45,490 bases of DNA from Spirogloea muscicola (Eukaryota; Streptophyta; Zygnematophyceae; Spirogloeales; Spirogloeaceae), in NCBI GenBank assembly GCA_009602725.1, contig WELB01000100.1, forward strand, positions 293,670 to 339,159, given 5' to 3'. Below the pieces are notes generated by a model. The model was not told the DNA's origin and did not search any database. It was given only the letters and a program-made list of their open reading frames with translations. Every line of letters begins with the position of its first letter. Position 1 is the first letter of the stretch. Positions 12,614 to 24,100 of the stretch are shown here, one piece after another. The translations under genes and the position numbers were made by a program.

Positions 12614-15600
12614 GGGCCGGACAGCAGCACCTTCTTTGCAGGCCCATATGACGACGCCGACTGCAGCCCCACTGCTGACAGCATCACCTGCTCAAGCCAC
12701 GACCTCTCACTCAGCCTCTCGAGCCTCAAGTACGAGGTTGAGGAGCCAGCAGGAGGCAAAGGCAGCAGGCCGTCGCTGAAGCTCCCGTTGAGAGCAGGCT
12801 CCGTTCCCGACACCCTCTCAATGGCGCCGCCTCCGATCCCTGGAGGCCAGCTCTGGCTGCAGTTTCCCACAGGCGCGCAGCTGCTGTCGCTCAGCGGGCA
12901 TGTGCACGTCGTGCCGTCGCAGATCATCAGCCCCTTCTCGCCTTCTGCTGTTGCCACGAAGAGCAAGGAGGAGAGCTTCTTTGTCAGTGCTGGCCTGAAG
13001 CGCCGGCGCACAACGCTGCTGAGAACCCCCAGGCCGATCCAGCACTTGCAGTGCAGCCGGCCAGATCCAGGCTCCCTTAAGTGAGATGGCTGTGCAAATA
13101 AAGGCATGCTCTGCTGGCGCTCTTTCCTTTCGCAACTCAGGCGGCCTTGGCCTTGTGCATTGAGCCAAAGCGACTGAAGTACTTTATCAGGCCGCCTCAC
13201 TTTGAGCAGTTAGACATTGTGCACTTGTTGAGAAGCTTGAGTCTGCCAAACACCCAGCTCGTGTTCTTGCTTGAGCTCTCTGCGCATGTCTATTGAAGCA
13301 AGTTGAGCATTCAGCTTGCATTCATAGCTTTTTCGTGCTCAAATTGCTTCAGAGACAGGTCTTCGAGGGTTGACAACAAGTTTGAGCTCGTAGTAGACCC
13401 CAGTACGCCATCTTCAACTCAAGAACACAGGCCTGTACCACGTGACAAGCAAGTCGAGTGTACTGCACTGGACCTCGATACCGAGTTGAGGCTTCTGCAG
13501 GTACTGCCACAATGACACCTCTGACCCTGATGCTTTCGATAGTAAGGAATCAGCCACATTGCTTCGCCAAATCTGTCGTTTATGCTGTTATACGTTGAGT
13601 TGCTTGCTTTCTCATCCAAATATCAAGATGCATATGCACATGGCTGGCTCGCCTTCTTGAGATGAGATATTGCAAGTCAACAATTGTCCTCAACGACAGT
13701 CGGCATGTTAAGTTGCACTGTGCATTTTGCATACGGCTGGCTTGACCAGATCCAGATGCTGTCAGACAGCCAGTCAGCAGAGGCAGCCGACCGAGCTCGC
13801 TGTGACAGCGAGCTTGCTGTTAATGCCCAGGAGACACAGGCAATCTTGCTGACCCTGCTCCTACGCTTGCATTGTCAGCCACGTTGTCGCAGCAGTGGAG
13901 TTTCCTACCTGATCTTTCCTGCTTGAGATCCTCTGGTCTGATTGGGAGTATGGCAGATTGCAGCTGAACATGTTGTTATGCAGTCGTCCAATCGTAGCAG
14001 GGTCGCTTTGACCAACTTGCAGCGTGCAGGTCACCGTAGTATATATAATGCTACAGATCAGCTTAGTGACCTGTATAATGCGTGTCGAGATCATGGTTTT
14101 GACACTGACAGTGAAGGCAAGTCTCTGACAAGGATGTTGTATTGCATATTGAGGTTTACTTCTCGCAGATTGATCAGGTTCCTATGGAGATTCAGCAGAG
14201 CCTCGATAACATCAAGAATGCCTACCAGGTTATTGCTGCAGCAACTTGGCTTCTCTTGACTAGGAAATATCCGTTAGCGACCTGAACATGCTCAATGAGT
14301 CGCCCCCCCTTCCCCGATGGAAGCTGACTACGTCTCACACATCGTCATTGGTGCAATCTGGTGCTGTTGGTAGCAGAATCGTGCTAATGCACAATGTCAT
14401 TGCAAGAAGATGTCATTCGAAGGATAGATGAGGCTAGGCTTGTGCTTGTGAATAGGCTTTCAGTGTGCAAGAGGTACTATTCTAAGCAACGGCTGCAGGA
14501 GGAGCTTGTTATATTGACAGCAAAGAGGGAGGCATTGTGCGCAAGCTTCACGAGTGCGGCGCAAGGGCAGTGCCACTGCCAGCCACCTCCTGCACCGCCA
14601 TCAGCCATACCATCCATATGCTGGCCGTTCTTCACAGACCAAGTACGTGGACACAGCACCACAAGCTTGCTCCAATGGTGGGTTTTGGACATGAAAGAGA
14701 ATGTGGGGCATGCCTTTTCGACACACGAAACTGACAAGCATGTGGTATATTCTCACTCTGTCTTTTCTATTTCTCGAATAATCTGCACAGAAGCAGTGTA
14801 CAAGGCAGGAAGCATAAACTTCCGCTAGAGCAATCTTATCTCATGCTTGGGCTACCAGGCACGTATATTTACTGAGGTGACTTGGCTTGCCTGCTCTGAT
14901 GACGACATAGGAAATTTCGAGGGGAGTCAGAAAGCTGAAGGGCATGCTTGATGTTGCTGGCTGCCAGCTCCTAGAAGCGTTCCGAAGGGTGAGAACGACT
15001 GTACCCTCCGCCACATCGACATCTTCGCTTTAGGTGCTTTTGTGGAATTTGAGAGACTCAAGTCGAAATGGCAGGCCTTTCTCATTGCTCTCTTACTAAA
15101 CGAGAGCTGCTAGCTTCATGCAGAGTGCAATTGTTCCTGTGTGCAGGACTGCACAGTGGAAATAGCAGGTTATGCAAACAGTCCAGGTTCAAGACGTCGC
15201 TTCAACCTGCCCCGCCATGCTGTGTACGCCATGAGGTAGGAGACCCTGTAATGAACAGTCGACTCCTGCCCCAGCACCCCTGTAGAGCTGCGCGCCTAGA
15301 GTTATTTCTGTGCAAGATGGTCCTTGGTTTTGGCAATGGTTCTATCAGAGCCTCGGTTGCGATGTGTAAATAACTCCTCGACTTCTTGTCGTTGAAAAAT
15401 TAACGACAAGAAGTATGCATGTCATGCAAGTTATACGGCTGTCGCTTTCAGAGGCATTTCGGTTGCACTTATCCTGTCTTGAGTTGCAATGTCACTGCAG
15501 GCGGTGGCTGTTCAACAACTTTCTGCTGCCTTATCCTGGAGAGAAGGAGAAGCTTGATTTGGCAGCTCAGACTGGATTGACCAATACACAGGTGCTGTAA

Positions 15601-15838
15601 GAGGGAGTTGAGGTGCAAGATTGCATGCTCTAGATAAGGTCGACTATAAAATCGAAGGTAGACAAAATCATTGAAGGTAAAGCTGAGATACTTCTAACTA
15701 GCTGCAATCAGCGGCGGGCGGGTCTATGAGCAGGTCAACAATTGGTTCATCAACGCTCGTGTTCGATTGTGGAGGCCATTGGTGGACGACCTTTGCATTG
15801 ATAGTGCTAGCCCCTACTCACTCACAGCAACTCCTTAG
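12614..15838 (+). CDS. BELL-class TALE homeodomain transcription factor
   Basis: Sequence-specific DNA-binding protein; in green plants BELL proteins pair with KNOX partners and act in the nucleus. Well-supported exons: 14911-14988, 15147-15235, 15501-15591, 15734-15838 (TAG). They encode a 63-residue TALE homeodomain, with [15 protein letters not shown] in helix 1, the three-residue loop PYP, TGLTNTQ, and [18 protein letters not shown] in helix 3; the ARVRLW signature is BELL rather than KNOX. Exon 14911-14988 ([19 protein letters not shown]) resembles the end of the BELL domain. Upstream exons 12614-13080, 13359-13500 (or from 13353), 13756-about 13900, about 13984-14030, 14169-14228 and about 14499-14642 are Ser-rich or helical; several borders there are uncertain. 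13080 and 13359 agree in phase. The start codon was not found; a GTAAGT donor at 12571 hints at a further 5' exon. The gene may also extend 3' to 16356. Confidence 0.85.
15381..15414. other. Perfect 13-bp inverted repeat in a homeobox-gene intron
   Basis: ACTTCTTGTCGTT (15381-15393) and its exact reverse complement (15402-15414) flank an 8-nt loop. It sits in the phase-2 intron 15236-15500 that interrupts the homeodomain. It would form a stable hairpin in the pre-mRNA. Confidence 0.85.
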
Positions 15839-16599
15839 GTCAACAACATGACGGCGGCGTGCCAGGGCAACTGGCATGTAGCTATGCGCATAGCTTTGGA
15901 TTTCTGCTTCAAGTACGTTTGCGCCACATTAACTCTTGCAGACTCAGAATACTGCAGTGAATGTCCGAGTCTGTTGAGTATTGTAGTAGGAAGCACCTAA
16001 GTTACGAGTCCCTCGTTGTCTCGTAACGTATTGCGTCGGAGTTGAACTCCTGGAGACTTTAGTAAGCAGTTCCAACCAGCTTGTGAGTACCAAGAGCTTG
16101 GGGGTTACGAATACGAGATACAAAAGTGGCTCCCAGGTTAGCCTGAGGTTGTGTAAGGATCTGCAAGGAAGAACAGTCGTACGTAAGACTGGCTGCGATA
16201 GCGCAGGTCCTGACGGAACAGAAGCGTTTGCTAACACTGGAGAGGCTACACAGGAGGACCCCGGTGTGCACGACGACGAAGAAAACCTCTCCACGGAAAG
16301 TGGTCGGTGAGGGAGAACACTCCACAAGGTTGAAAGATGCTTGCATTAAGATGTAACAGCACTGTCGATGGGACTGCTGACTGAGCCCCGCGAAGACGGG
16401 ACCCGTCAATGCAGGCAGAGCAACGCACCGACTGATGGCAGGCACCAAAGTCGTAAGGCACACGACCTGCGTGGAGGGGCCGACGACGGATGTTCAGAAT
16501 TTGCCTCGCCGTAAGTGAACGACGGAAGCCCTTCTGCAGGGGGCGACAGGCTGTGGAAGACCGACCAAAAGGTAAAAGTATTTCTCCCAAAGTAAGGTG
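15839..16599 (+). other. 3' flank of the homeobox gene with a possible extra terminal exon
   Basis: No independent gene is recognised. A phase-compatible extension exists: a donor inside the last homeobox exon (GAT A before GTGCTA), then 15839-15908 (ends at GTACGT), then 16207-16356 (acceptor GCGCAG, 50 codons including TAA, with LTEQKRLLTLERLHRRT). This would need a 35-nt intron, so it is only a candidate. Confidence 0.3.
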
Positions 16600-16955
16600 G
16601 TGGCTGTGAGAGGCCAGCCCACAGAGGGAAAGAAGCAGCTCAGTCAATGTCCTGCAATGGCTGTGAGAGGCCAGCCGAAGGGAATGAACAAGATCTGAAG
16701 AAAGCCGGAAGGCCCTAAGCACACGGAAGTACTCTCCTTGACTTTCAGCGAAAGGACGCTCCACAACCTCTTGGCAGCGTGCAGACCGCCCACAAGGAGT
16801 GGACAAGATCAAAAAGGGCCAGTGTTAGCGTACTATGGAGCTAATGTCCACGAGTACTGCGAATGAACGCTCTGCCGACATTGTCCATTCTTTTCTGGGC
16901 TGGCTTTGCTAGCCCTTCTCCTTTGCTAGCCCTTCTTCTTCTATGGGCGAGCAGT
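16600..16955. repeat. Three copies of the dispersed palindromic repeat
   Basis: Two forward copies (about 16605-16640 and 16660-16715) carry GGCTGTGAGAGGCCAGCC; the second continues with GGAATGAACAAGATCTGAA and GCCGGAAGGCC. A reverse copy (about 16878-16955) carries TTGTCCATTCTTTTCTGGGC and a repeated GCTAGCCCTTCT. No gene was detected among them. Confidence 0.7.
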
Positions 16956-17217
16956 CTTCTCAATGGTGAACAGGAAGCAGCTAATGTGAATTCGGTCGGG
17001 GGCTGCGAAAAGGACAAGAAAGGACAAAATTATAAGCGTCGATCACTCAACGAAAGCAAACTTGTCAAAGTGAGTCAACGCAAGTCAACGCTGGCAACGG
17101 TCGCGGCCTCGAGAGCGCACGTGGGGGCCCGCTGGTCGGCCCTCGGAAAATGCCGCCGGGTTGAGATCCTGCAATCGCAGCCGTCCTTGCGACATTTGCG
17201 CGCCACCCAACTAGCCG

Positions 17218-17414
17218 TTGAGGTGCCCCGGCCTGCTCTCTCCCTCCCCTCTCTCGGGCCCCCTCTCTCCTCTCTCCCTCTCCCCCTCTCCCTCTCTCCT
17301 CCCCCCCCCCTTTCCCTCTCTTGCTCGCTCGCTCGCTCGCTCGCTCTCCCTCGCTCTACTGCTCTCTCGCTCGCTCGCTCGCTCGCTCGCCTCCCCCTCT
17401 CTCTCTCTCTCTCC
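17218..17414 (+). repeat. CT-rich and (GCTC)n low-complexity tract
   Basis: Homopyrimidine-rich sequence with tetranucleotide GCTC runs (about 17321-17345 and 17368-17392) leads directly into an adapter remnant. It may be genuine low-complexity DNA, or a poorly supported contig end. Confidence 0.7.
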
Positions 17415-17556
<142 letters not shown>

Positions 17557-18435
17557 NNNNNNNNNNNNNNNNNNNNNNNNNNNNNNNNNNNNNNNNNNNN
17601 NNNNNNNNNNNNNNNNNNNNNNNNNNNNNNNNNNNNNNNNNNNNNNNNNNNNNNNNNNNNNNNNNNNNNNNNNNNNNNNNNNNNNNNNNNNNNNNNNNNN
17701 NNNNNNNNNNNNNNNNNNNNNNNNNNNNNNNNNNNNNNNNNNNNNNNNNNNNNNNNNNNNNNNNNNNNNNNNNNNNNNNNNNNNNNNNNNNNNNNNNNNN
17801 NNNNNNNNNNNNNNNNNNNNNNNNNNNNNNNNNNNNNNNNNNNNNNNNNNNNNNNNNNNNNNNNNNNNNNNNNNNNNNNNNNNNNNNNNNNNNNNNNNNN
17901 NNNNNNNNNNNNNNNNNNNNNNNNNNNNNNNNNNNNNNNNNNNNNNNNNNNNNNNNNNNNNNNNNNNNNNNNNNNNNNNNNNNNNNNNNNNNNNNNNNNN
18001 NNNNNNNNNNNNNNNNNNNNNNNNNNNNNNNNNNNNNNNNNNNNNNNNNNNNNNNNNNNNNNNNNNNNNNNNNNNNNNNNNNNNNNNNNNNNNNNNNNNN
18101 NNNNNNNNNNNNNNNNNNNNNNNNNNNNNNNNNNNNNNNNNNNNNNNNNNNNNNNNNNNNNNNNNNNNNNNNNNNNNNNNNNNNNNNNNNNNNNNNNNNN
18201 NNNNNNNNNNNNNNNNNNNNNNNNNNNNNNNNNNNNNNNNNNNNNNNNNNNNNNNNNNNNNNNNNNNNNNNNNNNNNNNNNNNNNNNNNNNNNNNNNNNN
18301 NNNNNNNNNNNNNNNNNNNNNNNNNNNNNNNNNNNNNNNNNNNNNNNNNNNNNNNNNNNNNNNNNNNNNNNNNNNNNNNNNNNNNNNNNNNNNNNNNNNN
18401 NNNNNNNNNNNNNNNNNNNNNNNNNNNNNNNNNNN
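17557..18435. other. Assembly gap, 879 N
   Basis: Scaffolding gap. It hides the upstream part of the Ala-rich gene that begins at 18436, and any boundary of the repeats to its left. Confidence 0.99.
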
Positions 18436-20283
18436 GGTCCGGCGGCGGCGCCACCTCCTCAGCGAGCCGCGGCGGCTGCGGCGGGGAGTCTGCAGCATCG
18501 TCCACGCCGCCGATGGCGACTGCCGTGCCGGCGGCTGCTGGCAGCGGTTGCCGCCGCTGCCTGCGCTCTGTGTGCTCTGCCAGCAAGGTGGTGCCATCGG
18601 CGGCGAGGCCGACCCTGCCGGCGACGGCCTCCACCTCCATGTGCAAGCAGCCGGGCCCAGCGAGGACGGCCCCGGCATCGGTGGCCGGCATTGCGGCACT
18701 ACGACAGCAGCTTCACTTCGAGGCTGCGCATCCTGCTGCAGCCGTATCGTCGCCGTCACCGCTGCCAGCACCAGCGTCCACTGTGCCTGCTGCCAAACCC
18801 AGCCTGCAGGACTCGGCGTCCATGGACTCGAGGCCTCGAGACCGCGGCCAGGTGGCACCTGAGGATGCGGCGGCGAGCCAGCGTCAGCAGGCGCACATGG
18901 CGGGCCTGCTGGAAACGGCTGTGGGCGTCACTGTGCAGTCGATGCCAACGGTGGACGATTGTACTCTGGCAGGTGGTTCGGCCGTCATGGAGGCAGACCC
19001 CATCCGAGCAGGGCCGTGGCCAGCCATGGAGGCCTCTCCGCAGGCATCTGCCAGGGCAGTGATGGCACCCGCAGCTGACGGTGAGGCGCCCGTGCAGTCA
19101 GAGGCTGGCACATCATGCTCTGCGGCAGCAGGCGTTAGCAGTGCACGTACTGCGTCGGCAGAGGCGGATCTCGCAGAGGCCAGCAGACTACCAACATCTA
19201 CTGAGAAGCCGACGCCTGGCGACAGTTCTAGGAGTCTCAAGAAGGGGCGGAGGTGAGCTGCAGCACTGCACCACGGCTGTGATCGACTAGCAAGCTGCAG
19301 CAAGCAACTGCGCCAGCTAGTCTGAGCGGTGCTTGACCTGGTTGGCGCCATCATTGGTGCTTGTGGCAGCTCGCTGGCAGTGCGCGTGGCAGGCAGGGCG
19401 CGGGATGGCGGCATGGCCATCGCGCGCGGCCTTGCTCGGCTCGGTTTCACCGAGCGGGCACAGCTGCTCCGCCAGGTCCGCGTGCCTCCACTGGCAGGCC
19501 CTTGAGATGCCAAGTTGCGAGACCCAGTGGCAGCCATGCTCCTCCTTGGCAGTGCCGCTGGCTGGACGTACAGTATCCCGGTCGCTCTTTTGCTGCAGGC
19601 ATGGGCTGCGGCGGACACCGAGGGGCAAGGCTGCAACAAGGCATCAGCGATCGTTGGCAATAGCAAGCCCGTCTCGGCATGCGCTCTTGAGGCATTGCTT
19701 GGATCATCGCCACCCCGCCAGCCGCCGTTGCTGCCATCGTCGTTGGCGCGGGCTGCCGATGCCACGCAGCGCCTCCTGGGGGAGCTCCGCGAGGTGGAGC
19801 AGCGCCAGCGACTGGCCAGACTCAAGACTGCCGCTTCTCCCTCGCGGGCGCTGTGAGCCTCGAATAAGCCATCTGCTGCAGCCGCGTCTGCAGTGCATCA
19901 GGGTGTCAGCCCCTGCTGCATTGTGTGAGCACCTGGACCGGGAAGGTTTCTGTTACGTGCTGTGACTGATTACCTATATGGTTGTGCCAGCGCACCTCCT
20001 CCTCCAGTGGCACTGACGGTACCACAGGTGGTGACACTGCGGACGGAGGCGAGGGCTGAGAAGCGCCGTGCCTTTCATGAGAAGGTATGCGGCTGAGCTT
20101 TCATGGCCACAAGTGTACTCTATCATGCCCACCAACACCTTCACTCGCTTTAGGCGCTCGCGTGATGGGCCGCGCCTGCAGTTGGCGGAGAAGGGCAGGA
20201 AGGCGGCGGCATGGCATGCAGTGGCCGCCGAGCAGAGGCGCAAGGAGGAGACGCTCGCAGTAGCGGCGGTGCGGCTGGCGATG
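18436..20283 (+). CDS. Ala-rich protein of unknown function (5' lost in the gap)
   Basis: Not recognised. Phase-compatible exons: 18436-19252 (ends at GTGAGC, phase 2), 19370-19475, 19599-19852. Further likely exons: about 20026-20084 (TEARAEKRRAFHEK) and 20182-20283 (LAEKGRKAAAWHAVAAEQ and onward), which agree with each other in phase 0; the join from 19852 to 20026 is unresolved. The first exon is low-complexity Ala/Pro/Ser. The second encodes ARGLARLGFTERAQLLRQ, possibly helical. The third ends in a Leu/Arg/Glu helix (RLLGELREVEQRQRLARLK). The last two are strongly charged, coiled-coil-like and reminiscent of an HSA-type helix, but too weak to assign. Codon use matches the neighbouring GC-rich genes. 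Start and stop are not established. Confidence 0.5.
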
Positions 20284-21185
20284 GTACCTCGCGCTCGCCT
20301 CATGCCGTGGTTTGATCACAAGTTTGAGCCACACCGGTCAGTAGCCTCAGCCCGCCAGGCCCGCCACATGGTTGAGCCGATAACAAACGACTGCCGCTGC
20401 TTGTGCACTTTACCGTGAGCAATTGCATTGAATCCTAGGTTATAAAATCGGATTGCTGCTTCTCATACGTGGATTGCTGGACCAGGTCTACGCAGCCCCT
20501 AACGGTGCCTGTGTCACCCAAATTCCACCCGCTGCACGGCCACAAGCAGCATGCAGAAGCTCTACGCACATAATCATACCTGCCCTGAGTGTGGTGGGTA
20601 AAGCAATACAGGCACCCCCATGCATGTCAGTGAACAAGCACAGGGCAGCTGCAAGATGTAGTTGAGGGTGCAGGGTCCCCAACCTAGGGCATAGTGCTCC
20701 TGAACCAAGGTTATGCTTACTTGATGCCCTGTGTGTCAGCTCAGGCCTAGATGTTCGTTTGTCTGTGTCAAGGAGAACATTACTGTATTTGAAATTCAGA
20801 GTCGCTTCAAATATCAAAATAAAAATTTGTCACGCAAAGGCCCGTTTCATCGTGCAGCAGGCATGTCGCGCTAACAATGACACCCCATTCAGCGCCAAGT
20901 CAAGCTCATCTCATGCCAACTTGCACTGCCCCGCGTACTTGTGAGTGCCAAGGGCAGCAATAGCAGAGACTGCCTGGGCAAGTTGCTACATAGACCAGCA
21001 CAGCATAAGAAGCACAAGTTGGCGCGTCTAGAAAAAGCAAACACAGCTAGGCAGCACTCTCCCATTCATCTTCTGCTTTCACCAAAGCTGCTGGGGATCT
21101 GCCATTCACTGTGACAGGAGGGCTGCAGTGCCCAAGCTGGTGAGCTGCCGTCTGCACGGATTGAGTCTGCAGGCACTCTCTGTTC
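20284..21185. other. Intergenic stretch between convergent genes; no gene seen
   Basis: This holds the probable 3' ends of the Ala-rich gene (+) and the pyruvate kinase gene (-). Short open frames have no support and no dispersed-repeat copy was noticed. Confidence 0.5.
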
Positions 21186-24100
21186 TTAGCGCTCAATGTC
21201 AAGAATTTTTACCACGGCATGATCGCCAAGCTTCTGCATGACGACCACCTGGTCACCGGCCTTGATGATACCCGCTGCCTTGCCTGCACCAGCTTGCAAC
21301 ATATACTCAAGCTCAGTAACGCAAGTGCGCAATAGGATGTCAACGCCTTCACAGAGGCCTTGAAATCGGTAGGTCTTGCAATAAGGTGTTAGCAATCACA
21401 ATTCACAGGACACTCAGAAACAGGATCATGGCAGAATGTACTTTGGACTTTGGGCCATGCAAAGTTCACTTCAGGAATTGCACCCAAGATTAGATTGTCA
21501 CAACGCATTTGTCACATGCCCGGTCTCCAACGATCTACGCTACTACATGAAGCAGGCGCCTGGCCAGGCTGCTATAGAAGAGCTCCATGCTTGTGATGTG
21601 AAAGCTGTGTGCCGCAATGCAGCCTCTGACAAGAACGTGCAAGTATGCAGCAAGGCTTCATGAACATGAAACAAAGTTGATTCACGCGCACCTGCATCCA
21701 AGGCGTAAGTAAGGATGCTCTCGTTGGAGCTGCCAGTGCCACTTGCATCGCTTCCGATAGCAGAGCTCGCATAATCATGTCCTCCACGTAAGGAACCCGA
21801 GCCAGTCCTGGCAAGACAGAGCAGGTACAGGTCACCGACTGTAAAAAGAAGCTGGGAAGCTCCATGGAGTGCCCATCGAATAACTGGTGATAGAAGCTTC
21901 AGACTGATGGTCTCATGGGTATCTGCTTGCAGAGGAGCAACATGGCAGGCAGGTGCCACAATCTTTAGCAACATATGGTGGATACCAGTGTTGCACCAGA
22001 GTCATGCCTATTGGCACTTCTTGATCACTATTACGTGATTTGGAGGGGAGAGGTACCTGTTGAATGAGACAGCACTGCTGTCTTTGGCTACCGTCAAATC
22101 CTCAGCAGAGTCACGGTGAGCAAAGCTCCGAATGGTGGTAGATGAAGAGCCCGACTGCAAAGATTAATTGCAACAAGTGGCAAAAACCTCTGAAACTGGT
22201 CATCTAATCCACTTGATAAACATGGTGACGAATGGAGGATTGCCTTGGATCAGTTGCGCCCAAGATTGTGATCGTGGGCCTCATGTCTATGTTTTCTAGA
22301 CAAGTTGCTGGCGTGCACTAATTCATGTTTTTATGCAAGTGAGACAATGCTGGAATAATAGCGATTCATAATGTCTATGGGGTTGTACACAAAGTCACCT
22401 GACGATGTCAGGTGACTTTGTCAAATCATCAGAAACTCACCGAGTGCCTTGGATCAGCAAGCATTGGGAAAAGCCCTCGGACAGCTAAGCATTGGTTTGC
22501 CTTGCAGGATCACGATTGGAGAAGAAAAGACCACCTCAGAAATGTGATGGCCGTATCTGTCTGAAGCAGTACTACATACAGTACTTCTGTTTGCTCGACA
22601 TGACAATAGCTGCATTTGCAAGGGCAAAGGCAAATACATGGAACACATACATGCACACCTCAGTGAGCAACTCAGAAAATAGCAGTAACACGAGATCAAG
22701 AGCGTTCGCCGACTAAGCTTGTTCTATAGTAGCCAATCTGTACAACCCTACAAGAGGACCTTCAGTAAGCAAGATCGTCTCAGTGATTTGAATACATACG
22801 TGATAAGCTCCAGTGAATGTCCAGGTCAACTGGTTGGTGGTCAGTCGAGGAATGACAACAACAAGCACTGGCATGCTTGGCCGATACTTGGCTATAAGCC
22901 TGGCACAGGAATGGCCAGGAATTATTTTCCAAATGGCAGGCGTGTAGCAGTAATTCAAAATGAGTTTGTTAAGAAGACTACACAAGTGACCATTACCCAA
23001 CTGTTAGCTACCGCCTGCTTGCACTCTTCAGTTCTGAAGGTACACAGAAGGGTAGAGCTTGCTGAATTCCTTCTCCACATGGGAGGCAACAAGCATGCAA
23101 ACTTCTACAGGAAATAGTCTACTACCTGGGAGCTCGACCACTGGTTGTGAAGACAACAATTGTAGGTGCTCCAACTTTAGTTGCAGCTCTGACCTGCAGT
23201 ACCGTACATTCTTATGAAGACTGTGCTTGTGTATATGCTGCATCCTGAGAGATATTAGAGGAACTGAGCCGAATGAAGAGATTCTAGATGATAGAAAGTC
23301 ATTCAACACAAAGCATCCAAGACAGAGAGGTTGTGAGATATATGGGAAAGCAGACCGCTGATGAGGCTATTGATTCCAAATGGCTCATGGGTTCGCCCAC
23401 AAATTTGACAGTCTTCTTGAAGAATAGCTCATGATTATACACCTTCTCAGCCTGCAATCCCCAGAACACGGATTAAAATTGACATTTGTGTTATGGAGCA
23501 TGAATACCTCTGTATAATAAATTCACCAGCCTAGTCTACAGCTTGCTCCACCACACAGACAACAAGCATCTAATATGGCTCAATTCTGCCATGCCTCACC
23601 GCGGAGACACAAGCCTGCATCAGGCAGCATCGACGAGGTGCACTCTCAAAACAGAATGTGCATCAGACTCAGCATGAAGGACTAATTAGACTCTACCTCC
23701 TGGCAGATTCTGCGTACAGTCCCAACTGTCTCCACAGGATACAACCCCCGGAGTGTTTCAGCTCCAAGCATAACTCCATCAGCTCCTATAGGGGAAGGAG
23801 TGCACCGGAGGTAACGAGCTCAAGAAGGACATCAGCGAGACTCACAATGCGCAGGGATCACTTGTTGAAGGCAACAATCAGAGTCTTCCTGCACCTGCGT
23901 ATTATTTGTGACAACCTGACTCGTGAAATGCGATACTTTGCTTCAAGATTGGCTTCTAATGAGGAACTAAGCTTTAGTGTTTTAGGATTGTTTCCATGGT
24001 CACTTTGTGTCTGCATGTTGACTGAAAGTTCATCCCTGGCATGTGTTAATCGGATAGCACACGTCAAGACATCAGTGCACGTACCATCTAGCACAGCATT

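Noticed and set aside
12592-13200. Minus-strand frame of about 200 codons overlapping the first homeobox exon
   Set aside because: The plus-strand reading has a splice acceptor and donor whose phase fits the next exon of the homeobox gene; the minus frame has no such support.
18884-19825. Minus-strand frame of over 300 codons opposite the Ala-rich gene
   Set aside because: The Ser/Arg/Ala composition is typical of an antisense shadow of GC-rich coding sequence, while the plus strand shows phase-matched splice sites.
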